From assembly GCA_022601195.1 (NCBI GenBank), contig JAHZIX010000048.1, forward strand, positions 124,001-188,000: a stretch of 64,000 bases of DNA, given 5' to 3'. The stretch is from Deltaproteobacteria bacterium. GTDB lineage: Bacteria > Acidobacteriota > Thermoanaerobaculia > Multivoradales > JAHZIX01. The position numbers were made by a program, and so were the translations under genes. Below the pieces are notes generated by a model. It did no database searches, had not been told where the DNA came from, and saw only the letters and a program-made list of their open reading frames with translations. Of this stretch, positions 38,098 through 45,215 are shown piece after piece (position 1 is the first letter of the stretch; every line of letters begins with the position of its first letter).

Positions 38098-38663
38098 CTC
38101 TCGACTTGAAGGCGCTGTCTGGCTGAGACCACTGGTTGGTTGAAGACACAGGCTGATTGAAGACGCTGGCTGGCTGAAGACACGGGTGATCTAAAGAAAG
38201 TTGCGGTTTAAAGACGCTGCCCTCCAGGACATACCGGCCGAGGATATTCTCCTTAGGTCCTGGTGGGCACGTCTTCTTTTCATCGTGGCCGGATCCAGGT
38301 CAAACGCTACCAGCGTTGTCATTGAGAGGCTCTGCGCAAGGCGCCTCTCCCTCTACGGACTGCTTCTCCTCAACCGTGAGGGACAGCGGCGGACTCCAAG
38401 AAGTCTGTTGACCACTCTGCCAAAAAGCTCGCAGGACAGCGAGCTGTAGGAATCTGCCAGGTTTTCCTTCTGTCAACAAATTCCAAGTCCGGAATTCTCA
38501 GTGCAAAACACCGGCCGGGGACAGAGCTAACTCGAATCCCGTCGCTGGCCCTCTGCATCGCCCCAGGCGACTTAGTGCAAATTTGCCTTTTGCTGACAGA
38601 GAACGATCTCCCTTTGCGCGTAACCAGGCAGTACGCACTTAACTATTTCCAAAGGAGCTCTTC
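38098..38663. other. Intergenic with a degenerate tandem repeat; no supported gene
   Basis: 566 nt. From 38113 to 38182 there is a degenerate repeat of the form GGCTG(G)(C)TGAAGACAC, four to five copies of about 15-19 nt. The open frame 38201-38449 (82 codons) has no ribosome site and no family signature. The right end carries the promoter-like element of the secreted-protein duplication (38594-38624). Confidence 0.5.
38594..38624 (+). promoter_or_regulatory. Bipartite element TGAC-N15-TTTGCGCGTAAC, copy 1
   Basis: Begins about 70 nt before the ATG of the first secreted protein. The same two boxes with the same 15-nt spacing occur before all four genes of the duplicated locus, on both strands. 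Candidate promoter or operator. The ECF sigma factor at 41048 is a possible reader (inference). Confidence 0.65.
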
Positions 38664-39041
38664 ATGACTCAGAAATCCATCACCCTCTTCGCTTCCTTGC
38701 TCGCATTTTTGCTCTGTGTCAGCGCCTTTGCCGGCGGGCCTAAACCCGAGACCAGCAAGACTCTGCTGCCAACACCGAGCCTCTCTGTTGACATCACTGG
38801 TTGTGAGGCCTCTGGTACGGGCGACTTCTATTGCTCGGCATCGGCTTCCGGTGGATCGGGTTCGTACAATTACTGGTGGATACACAACGGCTCTGGCCAG
38901 CTCTACCAAACCAACTCGCCTAACGCCAACATCTCAGGCTGTGCGAGCGGGGCCTTTAGCCTCTCGGTCCAAATCCTGGACCGCACCACTGGACAAACAG
39001 CAATCACACCTACCATGAATTGCGGTTGCCCAGGTGACTAG
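38664..39041 (+). CDS. Small secreted Cys-containing protein A1 (SprB/PKD-like fold)
   Basis: 125 residues. ATG at 38664 with AAAGGAG upstream. Signal peptide to about residue 24 (LFASLLAFLLCVSAFAG). The mature part is one beta-sandwich-like unit: ITGC, FYCSASASGGSGSYNYWWIHNGSG, ISGC..GAFSLSVQI, NCGC. The GGSGSYNYWW pattern resembles SprB/PKD adhesin repeats, here as a free-standing single domain with about five Cys. Paralogue A2 is at 39906. Probably extracellular. Function unknown. Confidence 0.75.
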   Translation: MTQKSITLFASLLAFLLCVSAFAGGPKPETSKTLLPTPSLSVDITGCEASGTGDFYCSASASGGSGSYNYWWIHNGSGQLYQTNSPNANISGCASGAFSLSVQILDRTTGQTAITPTMNCGCPGD

Positions 39042-39052
39042 TTGACAGCATC

Positions 39053-39105
39053 GGCCTTGACTCTCCTTGCGCCTCGAATCATCGGGGGCAAGGAGAGTCA
39101 AGGCC
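39053..39105. terminator. 18-bp hairpin between convergent genes A1 and B1
   Basis: Perfect inverted repeat GGCCTTGACTCTCCTTGC / GCAAGGAGAGTCAAGGCC with a 17-nt loop containing CTCGAATCA. It lies between the stops at 39041 and 39146. The equivalent hairpin in unit 2 keeps the loop and shows a compensated base-pair change, so the fold is probably conserved. No long T-run, so it may act as a bidirectional terminator or as a stable 3' end. Confidence 0.65.
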
Positions 39106-39145
39106 TACGTAACACCCAGGATTCATCTAGGGGCAGCTCACGATC

Positions 39146-39523
39146 TCAATCGCCCTGCTCCGAAGACTCTCCGGCATCGTCACCTCTCCGGACCACTACC
39201 AAACCACCAGGAGCGCACGCATGGTCCGGTGGCTTCGTGGTGCCCAAATCAATCGGCAAAATGCAACAGACTGCGAGAAAGTTCTGACCATTGATCTGGA
39301 AGGGCCATTCGGCACACACCCGCCCCAGACTGGAGCATTCCTGAACGTTGGCAACGGCCCTCCAAGGACCATCACTGCTAGCAGGACCGCCAGAGGGTGA
39401 TGGCCCCGGCGCACTCCAGGCAACGGTAGTCACCAGGGTCAGGGCGCACACCAACCACAAGGTCAACTTTCTCTTGAGACGACTTCTTTCTTTCGATCGG
39501 ATATCCATGCAGGTAGACAACAA
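39146..39523 (-). CDS. Small secreted Cys-rich protein B1
   Basis: About 125 residues. The strong AGGAGG at 39529-39534 points to a TTG start at 39523 (or 39520). The ATG at 39508 and an upstream GTG at 39550 are alternatives. A basic N-terminus is followed by a hydrophobic stretch (LTLWLVCALTLVTTVAWS), a signal peptide or anchor. The mature part has CSSLGRVCAEWPF, GQNFLAVCCI and DLGTTKPPDHAC: five cysteines shared with B2. It converges with A1. I do not recognise the family. Confidence 0.65.
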   Translation of the reverse strand: MLSTCMDIRSKERSRLKRKLTLWLVCALTLVTTVAWSAPGPSPSGGPASSDGPWRAVANVQECSSLGRVCAEWPFQINGQNFLAVCCILPIDLGTTKPPDHACAPGGLVVVRRGDDAGESSEQGD

Positions 39524-39612
39524 GAAAACCTCCTCTTTTGTATTTGGCACGAATCATCGATTACCTGTCGGCGACCGATTCGTACCTGCGGGTTGCATTC
39601 TCGACTCTCCCT

Positions 39613-39643
39613 GTTACGCGCAAACGACGCCAAGATTCAGTCA
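39613..39643 (-). promoter_or_regulatory. Bipartite element TGAC-N15-TTTGCGCGTAAC, copy 2
   Basis: Reads on the minus strand about 90 nt upstream of the B1 start. Same boxes and spacing as copies 1, 3 and 4, although the N15 differs from that of the plus-strand copies. Confidence 0.65.
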
Positions 39644-39835
39644 ACGGCCCGTTTTCATGACAATCCCCTACTAGATGGCACCAAACACCACTACACGGAC
39701 GTACAAAGCGCCATTCAGAGGACGCCAGCGCGGATTCCTAGAAGTCACAGCACCACCCCCCGGGCCTTACCTTCTTTCTTTCATCTGGGCTGAGGGATCT
39801 AAAGGACTCCGGCCATAGTGCTAGTTTCTTTTTGC

Positions 39836-39866
39836 TGACAGAGAACGATCTCCCTTTGCGCGTAAC
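39836..39866 (+). promoter_or_regulatory. Bipartite element TGAC-N15-TTTGCGCGTAAC, copy 3
   Basis: Upstream of A2, identical to copy 1 across the whole element and at the same approximate distance from the start codon. Confidence 0.65.
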
Positions 39867-39905
39867 TAAGCAGTACGCACTAACTCATTTCAAAAGGAGA
39901 TTCTC

Positions 39906-40292
39906 ATGATTCAAAAATCCATGATCCTGTGCGCTTCGTTGCTCGCTCTACTGCTTTGCGTCAGCGCCTCTGCCAGCGAGCCTGCACCCGAGGCCACCAA
40001 GACCTCAGCTCTAGAGCGGGGGCCCTTTGTTCATATCAGCGGGTGTCTGTGCCATGCCTCGGGGGAGGTCAGATGTTGGGCATCGGCTTCCGGCGGTACG
40101 GCTCCGTACAACTACCTTTGGATGCACAGCGGCTCAGGCAACCCCTACCAAAACAACACGCCGACCGTCACCATCACGGGGTGTTTTAGCGGGGGCTTTT
40201 CTCTCACCGCCCAAGTCAGGGATAGCCAAGGGAAAATTGGCACGTCTGCTCCCGAATGGCACGATTGCGAGGATGGGGGATTCGGCTCCTAG
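39906..40292 (+). CDS. Small secreted Cys-containing protein A2 (paralogue of A1)
   Basis: 128 residues. ATG at 39906 with AAAAGGAG upstream. Signal peptide nearly the same as in A1 (CASLLALLLCVSASAS). Mature part: ISGCLCHASGEVRCWASASGGTAPYNYLWMHSGSGNPYQ, then ITGC..GGFSLTAQVRDSQG and HDC. The core shared with A1 (SASGG..YNY.W.H.GSG..YQ.N.P...I.GC) suggests selection on one folded unit with variable tips. Confidence 0.75.
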   Translation: MIQKSMILCASLLALLLCVSASASEPAPEATKTSALERGPFVHISGCLCHASGEVRCWASASGGTAPYNYLWMHSGSGNPYQNNTPTVTITGCFSGGFSLTAQVRDSQGKIGTSAPEWHDCEDGGFGS

Positions 40293-40373
40293 TCGGCTTC
40301 ATCGACTAGGAGCCTGTCGCCCATTGACCGCTCATGACTGACGCTGGGCGAGTCCATGGGCGACGGTTCCCAG

Positions 40374-40414
40374 GACTCGCCTTGCGCTTCGAATCAACGA
40401 GGGCAAGGCGAGTC
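40374..40414. terminator. Hairpin between convergent genes A2 and B2
   Basis: Stem GACTCGCCTTGC / GCAAGGCGAGTC with loop TTCGAATCA-like, equivalent to 39053-39105. The T-A pair of unit 1 is G-C here. A further GGCGAGTC at about 40347 can pair with the same left arm, so two mutually exclusive hairpins are possible. Confidence 0.6.
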
Positions 40415-40473
40415 TATGGCCCACTCGAGGTCCACGAACTATCTAGGGGAAGCTCTCGACCTGACCGGCCCTG

Positions 40474-40839
40474 TCACCAATCCTCACCGGCAGTGACATC
40501 TCGCCGGACCACCAAGTTGCCCGTTGAACACGCAGACTCCGGCGGCTTCGTAGAGCCCAAATCACTCGGCTGAATGCAACAGACTGCCAGAAAACGTTGA
40601 CCTCCAAGATGGAAAGGCCATTCGGCACAGACCCGCCCCAGACTGGAGCATTCCGGAACGTTGCTCACAGCAGCCCAAGGACCACCAGAGCCAAAGGGGC
40701 TGCTGGAGGAGGAGGGTCGCTCCAGCTCACTCCAGGCACCAGTAGCCACCAAGGTCAGGACGAACACTAGCCACAAGGTCAACCTTCTCTTGAGACGACT
40801 TCTTTCTTTCGATTGGATATCCATGCAGGTAGACAACAA
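40474..40839 (-). CDS. Small secreted Cys-rich protein B2 (paralogue of B1)
   Basis: About 121 residues with the same start arrangement as B1: AGGAGG followed by a TTG pair, with an ATG at 40824 as alternative. Shared with B1: RSRLKR(K/R)LTLWLV leader, ECSSLGRVCAEWPF, GQ.FLAVCCI, DLG(T/S)TKPP..AC. The first ~35 codons are nearly identical, then the segment before the Cys core (PSSSSSPFGSGG) has diverged. Divergent from the sigma gene at 41048. Function unknown. Confidence 0.65.
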   Translation of the reverse strand: MLSTCMDIQSKERSRLKRRLTLWLVFVLTLVATGAWSELERPSSSSSPFGSGGPWAAVSNVPECSSLGRVCAEWPFHLGGQRFLAVCCIQPSDLGSTKPPESACSTGNLVVRRDVTAGEDW

Positions 40840-40928
40840 GAAAACCTCCTCTTTTGTATTCGGCACGAATCATCGATTACCTGTCGGCGACCGATTCGTA
40901 CCTGCGGGTTGCATTCTCGACTCTCCCT

Positions 40929-40959
40929 GTTACGCGCAAACGACGCCAAGATTCAGTCA
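40929..40959 (-). promoter_or_regulatory. Bipartite element TGAC-N15-TTTGCGCGTAAC, copy 4
   Basis: Minus-strand copy upstream of B2, identical to copy 2. It lies in the 208-nt gap that also contains the promoter of the divergent ECF sigma gene. Confidence 0.65.
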
Positions 40960-41047
40960 ACGGCCAGATACAATACCGCTCTGGAAACCGAGTTCCGGGG
41001 CGGCGGGATCGACAACGTTCATCCCCTACCCGAAAAGAGGGGTGAGG

Positions 41048-41632
41048 ATGGCCGAAGAGAATCAGGACGAGATCACTGAGCTGTTGTTGGCCTGGAGCCG
41101 TGGCAACCGCGACGCCTTCGAAAATCTCGCCGACGCCGTCTATGCGCGTCTTTCTCGCTTGGCCTCGAGCTACCTTCGACAGGAGCGATCGGACCACACC
41201 CTCAACACCGGAGCGCTGGTCCACGAAGCGTTTTTGCGCCTGATTCAGCAGGACCGTGTGCAATGGCGCGACCGAGCGCACTTCTTCGCCATCTCGGCGA
41301 AGCTCATGCGGCGGATCCTAGTCGACCACGCGCGCCGTTCTGACTCGTCGAAACGCGGCGGCGGCATCCCGACCCTGGTCCTCGACGAGGTTTTCGACCA
41401 AGGGCCGCTGCCCCACCCGGACATCCTGGCCCTCGACGATGCGTTGCAGGACCTGGAAACCCGCGACAGCGAGCTCGCCAACTTGGTCGTTTTGCGTTAC
41501 TTCGGCGGCCTGACCCACGACGAAGTCGCCGAGGTTCTCGACATCTCACTTTCCAGCGTGGCAAGGCGATGGCGCACGGCCCGTGCCTGGTTGCATTCCT
41601 ACCTGGTCGATGGAGGTGCACATGTCCTCTGA
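41048..41632 (+). CDS. RNA polymerase ECF sigma factor paired with a kinase
   Basis: 194 residues from the ATG at 41048 (GAGGGG upstream). The frame is open much further back, but that part is the duplicated upstream DNA of B2. Region 2: HTLNTGALVHEAFLRLIQ and HFFAISAKLMRRILVDHARR. Region 4: LVVLRYFGGLTHDEVAEVL then SLSSVARRWRTARAWL. Same subfamily as the sigma gene at 4258. Overlaps the start of the kinase gene by 11 nt, the usual sigma-kinase pair in which the kinase probably sets sigma activity. Its nearest possible targets are the four genes of the duplicated locus. Confidence 0.92.
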   Translation: MAEENQDEITELLLAWSRGNRDAFENLADAVYARLSRLASSYLRQERSDHTLNTGALVHEAFLRLIQQDRVQWRDRAHFFAISAKLMRRILVDHARRSDSSKRGGGIPTLVLDEVFDQGPLPHPDILALDDALQDLETRDSELANLVVLRYFGGLTHDEVAEVLDISLSSVARRWRTARAWLHSYLVDGGAHVL

Positions 41633-43961
41633 GCGCTGGCGGCGAGCCAACGACCTATTCGAACGGGCAGTCGCCCTCCCCGAGGAGGAGCGCGAGGCCT
41701 TCTTGGAAGCCTCGAGCGACGGCGACGCAACCCTCCAAGCCGCCGTCGAACGCTGGCTCGAAGCCGACGGGGAAGCGGCTGGCTTTCTGGACGAGCCGTT
41801 GGTGCCTTCGCCAGCCACGCCGCCGCCCAGTGCCTTCAAAGCTCCACAGGAGCTGGAAGCTCCTCAGCAACTTGGACCGTATCGTGTGCTCGAGGAGATC
41901 GGTCGTGGCGGTATGGGAGTGGTCTACCGCGGCATCCGTGACGACGAGGCCTTCCGTCGCGAGGTCGCCATCAAGGTCTTGTCGAGTGGTGGCATGAGCC
42001 CAGATGCTCGCCGACGGCTCGATATCGAACGACGGATTCTGGCTTCCCTCGATCACCCGGGGATCGCCCGGATTTACGATGGTGGTACCACTCCGTCGGG
42101 TCTCCCTTTTCTGGTCATGGAGTACGTCGAAGGAGAGCCGATCGATGCCTACTGCCATCGCCTCGACCTCTCGGTGCCGCAGCGGGTGAGGTTGTTTCGC
42201 CAGGTTTGCGAGGCCGTCCGAGCCTCGCACCAGAACTTGGTCGTCCACTGTGACCTCAAGCCCGGCAACATCTTGGTCACCGACGAGGGTCGCCCAAAGC
42301 TCCTCGACTTCGGAATCGCCAAGCTGCTGGGCGAGGGTGGCCTAGGCGTGGCGAGCGACCCCATCACCCGTTGGCCTCGACCACTGACGCCGCAATATGC
42401 CAGCCCCGAACAAATACGAGGCGAGGCCATCTCGACGGTCAGCGATGTCTACTCCTTGGGCGTCCTTCTCTTCAAGCTGCTGACCGGCCAACGACCGCAC
42501 ATTCTGGAGGGTTTGTCGGCGGCCGAAACGGAACGACACCTGGGAGCAGCCCCGGAGCGCCCCAGCACAGTCGCCGCCGCTACAGGAAGCCCGGACAGCG
42601 CCCGTCAGATTCGGGGCGACCTCGATGCCATCGTCCTGAAGGCCATGCGCAGCGAGACCGAGCAGCGCTACAGCTCCGTAGAGCAGATGTCGGCGGACCT
42701 CGGCCGGCACCTCGATGGATTCTCGGTAGAAGCCCGCCAAGGCAACACTCGCTATCGGCTCGGAAAGTTCCTGAGGCGCCATCGCGCAGCGGTTGCGGTG
42801 GCTGTGCTGTTCGTCGGCTCGCTCAGCGCCTACGCCCTGAGTATGGCTTCCATGGCCGGAAGATTGGCCCAGGAACGAGATCGTCTCCAAGGAATGAACG
42901 AGTTTACCCTCGGCATCTTTGAAGTCGGAAGTCCGGACGACGAGACCCAGGTTCCGACCCTGGTCGACGCTGTCCACCAGAACGTGGATTTGATCCAGCG
43001 AAAGCTCCAGGATCAACCCCGGGTCCTCGCTGCCGTTTTGGGTACTGCAACGGACATCTTTATGCGACTGGATAAACTAGAGGAGGCGCGAAAACGCGCC
43101 GACCAGGCGCTGGCGATCCATGCCGCCACCGACGGCGAGAATAGCCTTCCGTATGCCAATGCCCTGGTCCGTTTGGGCTCAATCTTGACCGAGTTCGGTG
43201 AGCACGAGGATGCGGAGGCGGCGATCCAACAAGGCTTGAGCCAGCTACGCCAGCACCCCGAGGTCGCCCCCGTCTTCTTGGTCGAGGCGCTCAACGCCCT
43301 GGTCCACGACTATTGCTTTCGCGGTGAGCATGCTTCCGTCGACGAGGCCTCCGCCGAAGCCTGGCTGCTCGCCCAGGAGCGACTCGACCTATGGTCCGAG
43401 GAAGCTGCCGCCGCGGCCGTCCAACGGGGCGCCGTACTCCAGCGCCGGAACCAACTGGAGCAGGCCCAAGCTCTTTACCAAGAAGGACTCGAGCGCTACG
43501 AGCGCCTTCAAGGTCGGGAACACCCCTACCGCGGGAGCTTGCTCAACAACCTCGGCAGGATCTACCTCGATCAAGAGAAATATGCCCTCGCTTGGCAGAC
43601 CTACCAAAGTGCAGACGCTCAGTATGTCAGAGCCTTCCACGAAGGCAGCAGCTATCGTCGAAGACCTTTGGTGGGCATGGCCACGGCGTCTGCAAACCTG
43701 GGCAACCATGCGGACGCGCTGCTCAGATTCCGCAAAGCGGTGGAGATTTCCCTGACCCTGGAAGGCACCCCTGGAATCGCCAACGTCGCCACCTACCTCG
43801 TGGACTACCTCCTCGATCGGGAGGACTGCAGCGCTGGCGAAGATCTTCTGCGCCAAAGCCTCGAGGCAGGCCGCATCAACGCGGTCGATAGCGACGCTTT
43901 CAAGGAGCTGGAAAAGCAAATAGCGACATGTGGATTCTCCCCCGGCGGCGAACACGGGTAG
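41622..43961 (+). CDS. Serine/threonine protein kinase (non-RD) with TPR repeats
   Basis: 779 residues. ATG at 41622 with GGAGG 8 nt upstream, inside the 3' end of the sigma gene. A short N-terminal region (SSERWRRANDLFERAVALPEEER) is typical of sigma-linked kinases. Kinase ~85-360: GRGGMGVVY, VAIKVL, catalytic loop VVHCDLKPGN with C210 replacing the usual Arg before catalytic D211, DFGIAKLL. Membrane segment ~390-412 (AVAVAVLFVGSLSAYALS), then TPR-like repeats to the end. Loss of the RD arginine implies activation-loop phosphorylation is not needed. A cytoplasmic kinase with a periplasmic TPR sensor would pass an envelope signal to the sigma factor. Confidence 0.92.
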   Translation: MSSERWRRANDLFERAVALPEEEREAFLEASSDGDATLQAAVERWLEADGEAAGFLDEPLVPSPATPPPSAFKAPQELEAPQQLGPYRVLEEIGRGGMGVVYRGIRDDEAFRREVAIKVLSSGGMSPDARRRLDIERRILASLDHPGIARIYDGGTTPSGLPFLVMEYVEGEPIDAYCHRLDLSVPQRVRLFRQVCEAVRASHQNLVVHCDLKPGNILVTDEGRPKLLDFGIAKLLGEGGLGVASDPITRWPRPLTPQYASPEQIRGEAISTVSDVYSLGVLLFKLLTGQRPHILEGLSAAETERHLGAAPERPSTVAAATGSPDSARQIRGDLDAIVLKAMRSETEQRYSSVEQMSADLGRHLDGFSVEARQGNTRYRLGKFLRRHRAAVAVAVLFVGSLSAYALSMASMAGRLAQERDRLQGMNEFTLGIFEVGSPDDETQVPTLVDAVHQNVDLIQRKLQDQPRVLAAVLGTATDIFMRLDKLEEARKRADQALAIHAATDGENSLPYANALVRLGSILTEFGEHEDAEAAIQQGLSQLRQHPEVAPVFLVEALNALVHDYCFRGEHASVDEASAEAWLLAQERLDLWSEEAAAAAVQRGAVLQRRNQLEQAQALYQEGLERYERLQGREHPYRGSLLNNLGRIYLDQEKYALAWQTYQSADAQYVRAFHEGSSYRRRPLVGMATASANLGNHADALLRFRKAVEISLTLEGTPGIANVATYLVDYLLDREDCSAGEDLLRQSLEAGRINAVDSDAFKELEKQIATCGFSPGGEHG

Positions 43962-44198
43962 GCGGCCGTCGATCCTCCGACAGGAGGTGCCCTAGGCCCA
44001 CCGGGGTGTCGAGGTAGATCAACGCTCTTCGCGGTCTGAGGCCAGTTCATCTCCAAACTCTGACCAGCTACGGGAAGGCTCTGTGGTGGCTCCGACGAGC
44101 GAATCCTAGGCGACCTCAGCAAGTCAGTCCAAACGGTTTCCGCAAGATAGCCAGCCCGGACAGCCTCGACCCGTCCCCGCGGTCGGCCGACGACCAGC

Positions 44199-44522
44199 CT
44201 ACTTCCCTACCAGGCGCGAGATCCCAGACCGGGCCAGCAGTGCCATGCCGGCTCCGGTGCCGAAAAGGCTGGTCGGGACTCCCGCCAGGGTCCCGAGGAC
44301 GAATCCTCTGGCCAAGCTGGGGCCGGCCTCTTCACCGACGAGAAAGCGCTGCGTCAGGAAGACCCCGGTACCGGTGACGGCGAAGGCGAGGGCAGCCATC
44401 GCCGGCGTGGCGAGGCCAAGGGTCATGAGGTTAGAGCCAAAGAAGACGTTGTCGATGACGATCAGGAGCCCGGCGCTGTAGGGATGAATCCTTGCGGGCT
44501 TGGCCTCGTGACTTTCTGACAT
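44199..44522 (-). CDS. Small integral membrane protein of unknown function
   Basis: 107 residues. ATG at 44522 with GGAGGGGG 8 nt upstream. Three hydrophobic segments: AGLLIVIDNVFFGSNLMTLGLATPAMAALAFAVTG (probably two helices) and FVLGTLAGVPTSLFGTGAGMALLARSG. The pattern resembles small uncharacterised inner-membrane proteins. I cannot name a family. Convergent with the kinase gene upstream. Confidence 0.65.
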   Translation of the reverse strand: MSESHEAKPARIHPYSAGLLIVIDNVFFGSNLMTLGLATPAMAALAFAVTGTGVFLTQRFLVGEEAGPSLARGFVLGTLAGVPTSLFGTGAGMALLARSGISRLVGK

Positions 44523-45215
44523 GATCTGTTCCCCCTCCGTTGAAGTTATTTTTCTGATCCGCCCAATCGAGATCGATCCGCCGCCCACCCCGGCTCACAC
44601 CGAAGGTCACTGCAAAGGCGATCGATTTGTTGATCACCTGCTGGACCGCCCGTCCCCACTGAAGCCAAGCCTCGAGGGTGCTTGAAGTAGGCAGGCACAG
44701 GGATCGTTGCCTTCGGGGCCCCCTGCCCGAGGGTCGCGTCCGCCTCCTCCGGACCTTGCTTTGAAGGCTCACCGCCCCTGGACCTCTCTAAAACCTTGGG
44801 CGAGCTTGAGCTCTTCTTCATCGAACCTTGGGCCTCTCGATTGCTTCCTCGGTTGTTGGTTTCCTAAGAGGAAGCGGAGAAGGAGGGAAAAAGGGGTCAC
44901 AGATCTTCGACGTCTTCACCGATTAACTGCAGCAGTCCCAGGCTTCGTCACGGTCATACCTAGAGTTTCCCTTTTGGAGACCGCCGAACATCTTTCCGGG
45001 AAAGACCGAGCTTGCCTACGCCAGGGGACCGACGAGAGTGCAGAACAGGACGATGAGCTGGTCGCGTATGGACAGTTGGTCACTGATGGAGCGCCGCGGG
45101 GGAACCCTCAAAGCGCCTTTGCCGGCGAAACCTGGTGGGTTTGATCAGAAAAACAACGCCCAGGGGGCCTGGTGCCACCCATCTGATGCTGGGCGATTCA
45201 ATGCGGGACAGGAAC
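44523..45215. other. Intergenic, no supported gene
   Basis: 693 nt, the longest gene-free stretch here. Overlapping short frames on both strands (44546-44821 minus, 44707-45144 plus) are low-complexity Pro/Ser/Arg-rich and have no ribosome sites. It may contain an undetected RNA or a decayed gene. I see nothing I can support. Confidence 0.4.

Larger units (their letters stand above)
38594..39643. repeat. Tandem duplication, unit 1 (convergent secreted-protein pair)
   Basis: Unit 1 spans promoter element, plus-strand gene, hairpin, minus-strand gene and its promoter element. Unit 2 (39836-40959) has the same order. The outer ends are nearly identical at the base level (about 36 nt around the left promoter and about 150 nt at 39500-39652), while the coding cores have diverged. 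Confidence 0.85.
39524..39905. other. Divergent intergenic region between duplicated units
   Basis: 382 nt. It holds the minus-strand element for B1 (39613-39643) and the plus-strand element for A2 (39836-39866), with about 190 nt of unrelated sequence between that is not present in the other copy. No gene is supported. Confidence 0.55.
39836..40959. repeat. Tandem duplication, unit 2
   Basis: Second copy of the promoter-A-hairpin-B-promoter unit. See unit 1 at 38594-39643. The right boundary runs into the 5' region of the ECF sigma gene. Confidence 0.85.

Noticed and set aside
38201..38449. 82-codon frame upstream of the duplicated locus
   Set aside because: No Shine-Dalgarno, no signal peptide, no similarity recognised, and next to repeat DNA.
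44707..45144. 145-codon plus-strand frame in the long gap
   Set aside because: Pro/Ser/Arg-rich with no ribosome site, overlapped by equally open frames on the other strand. Not supportable as a gene.
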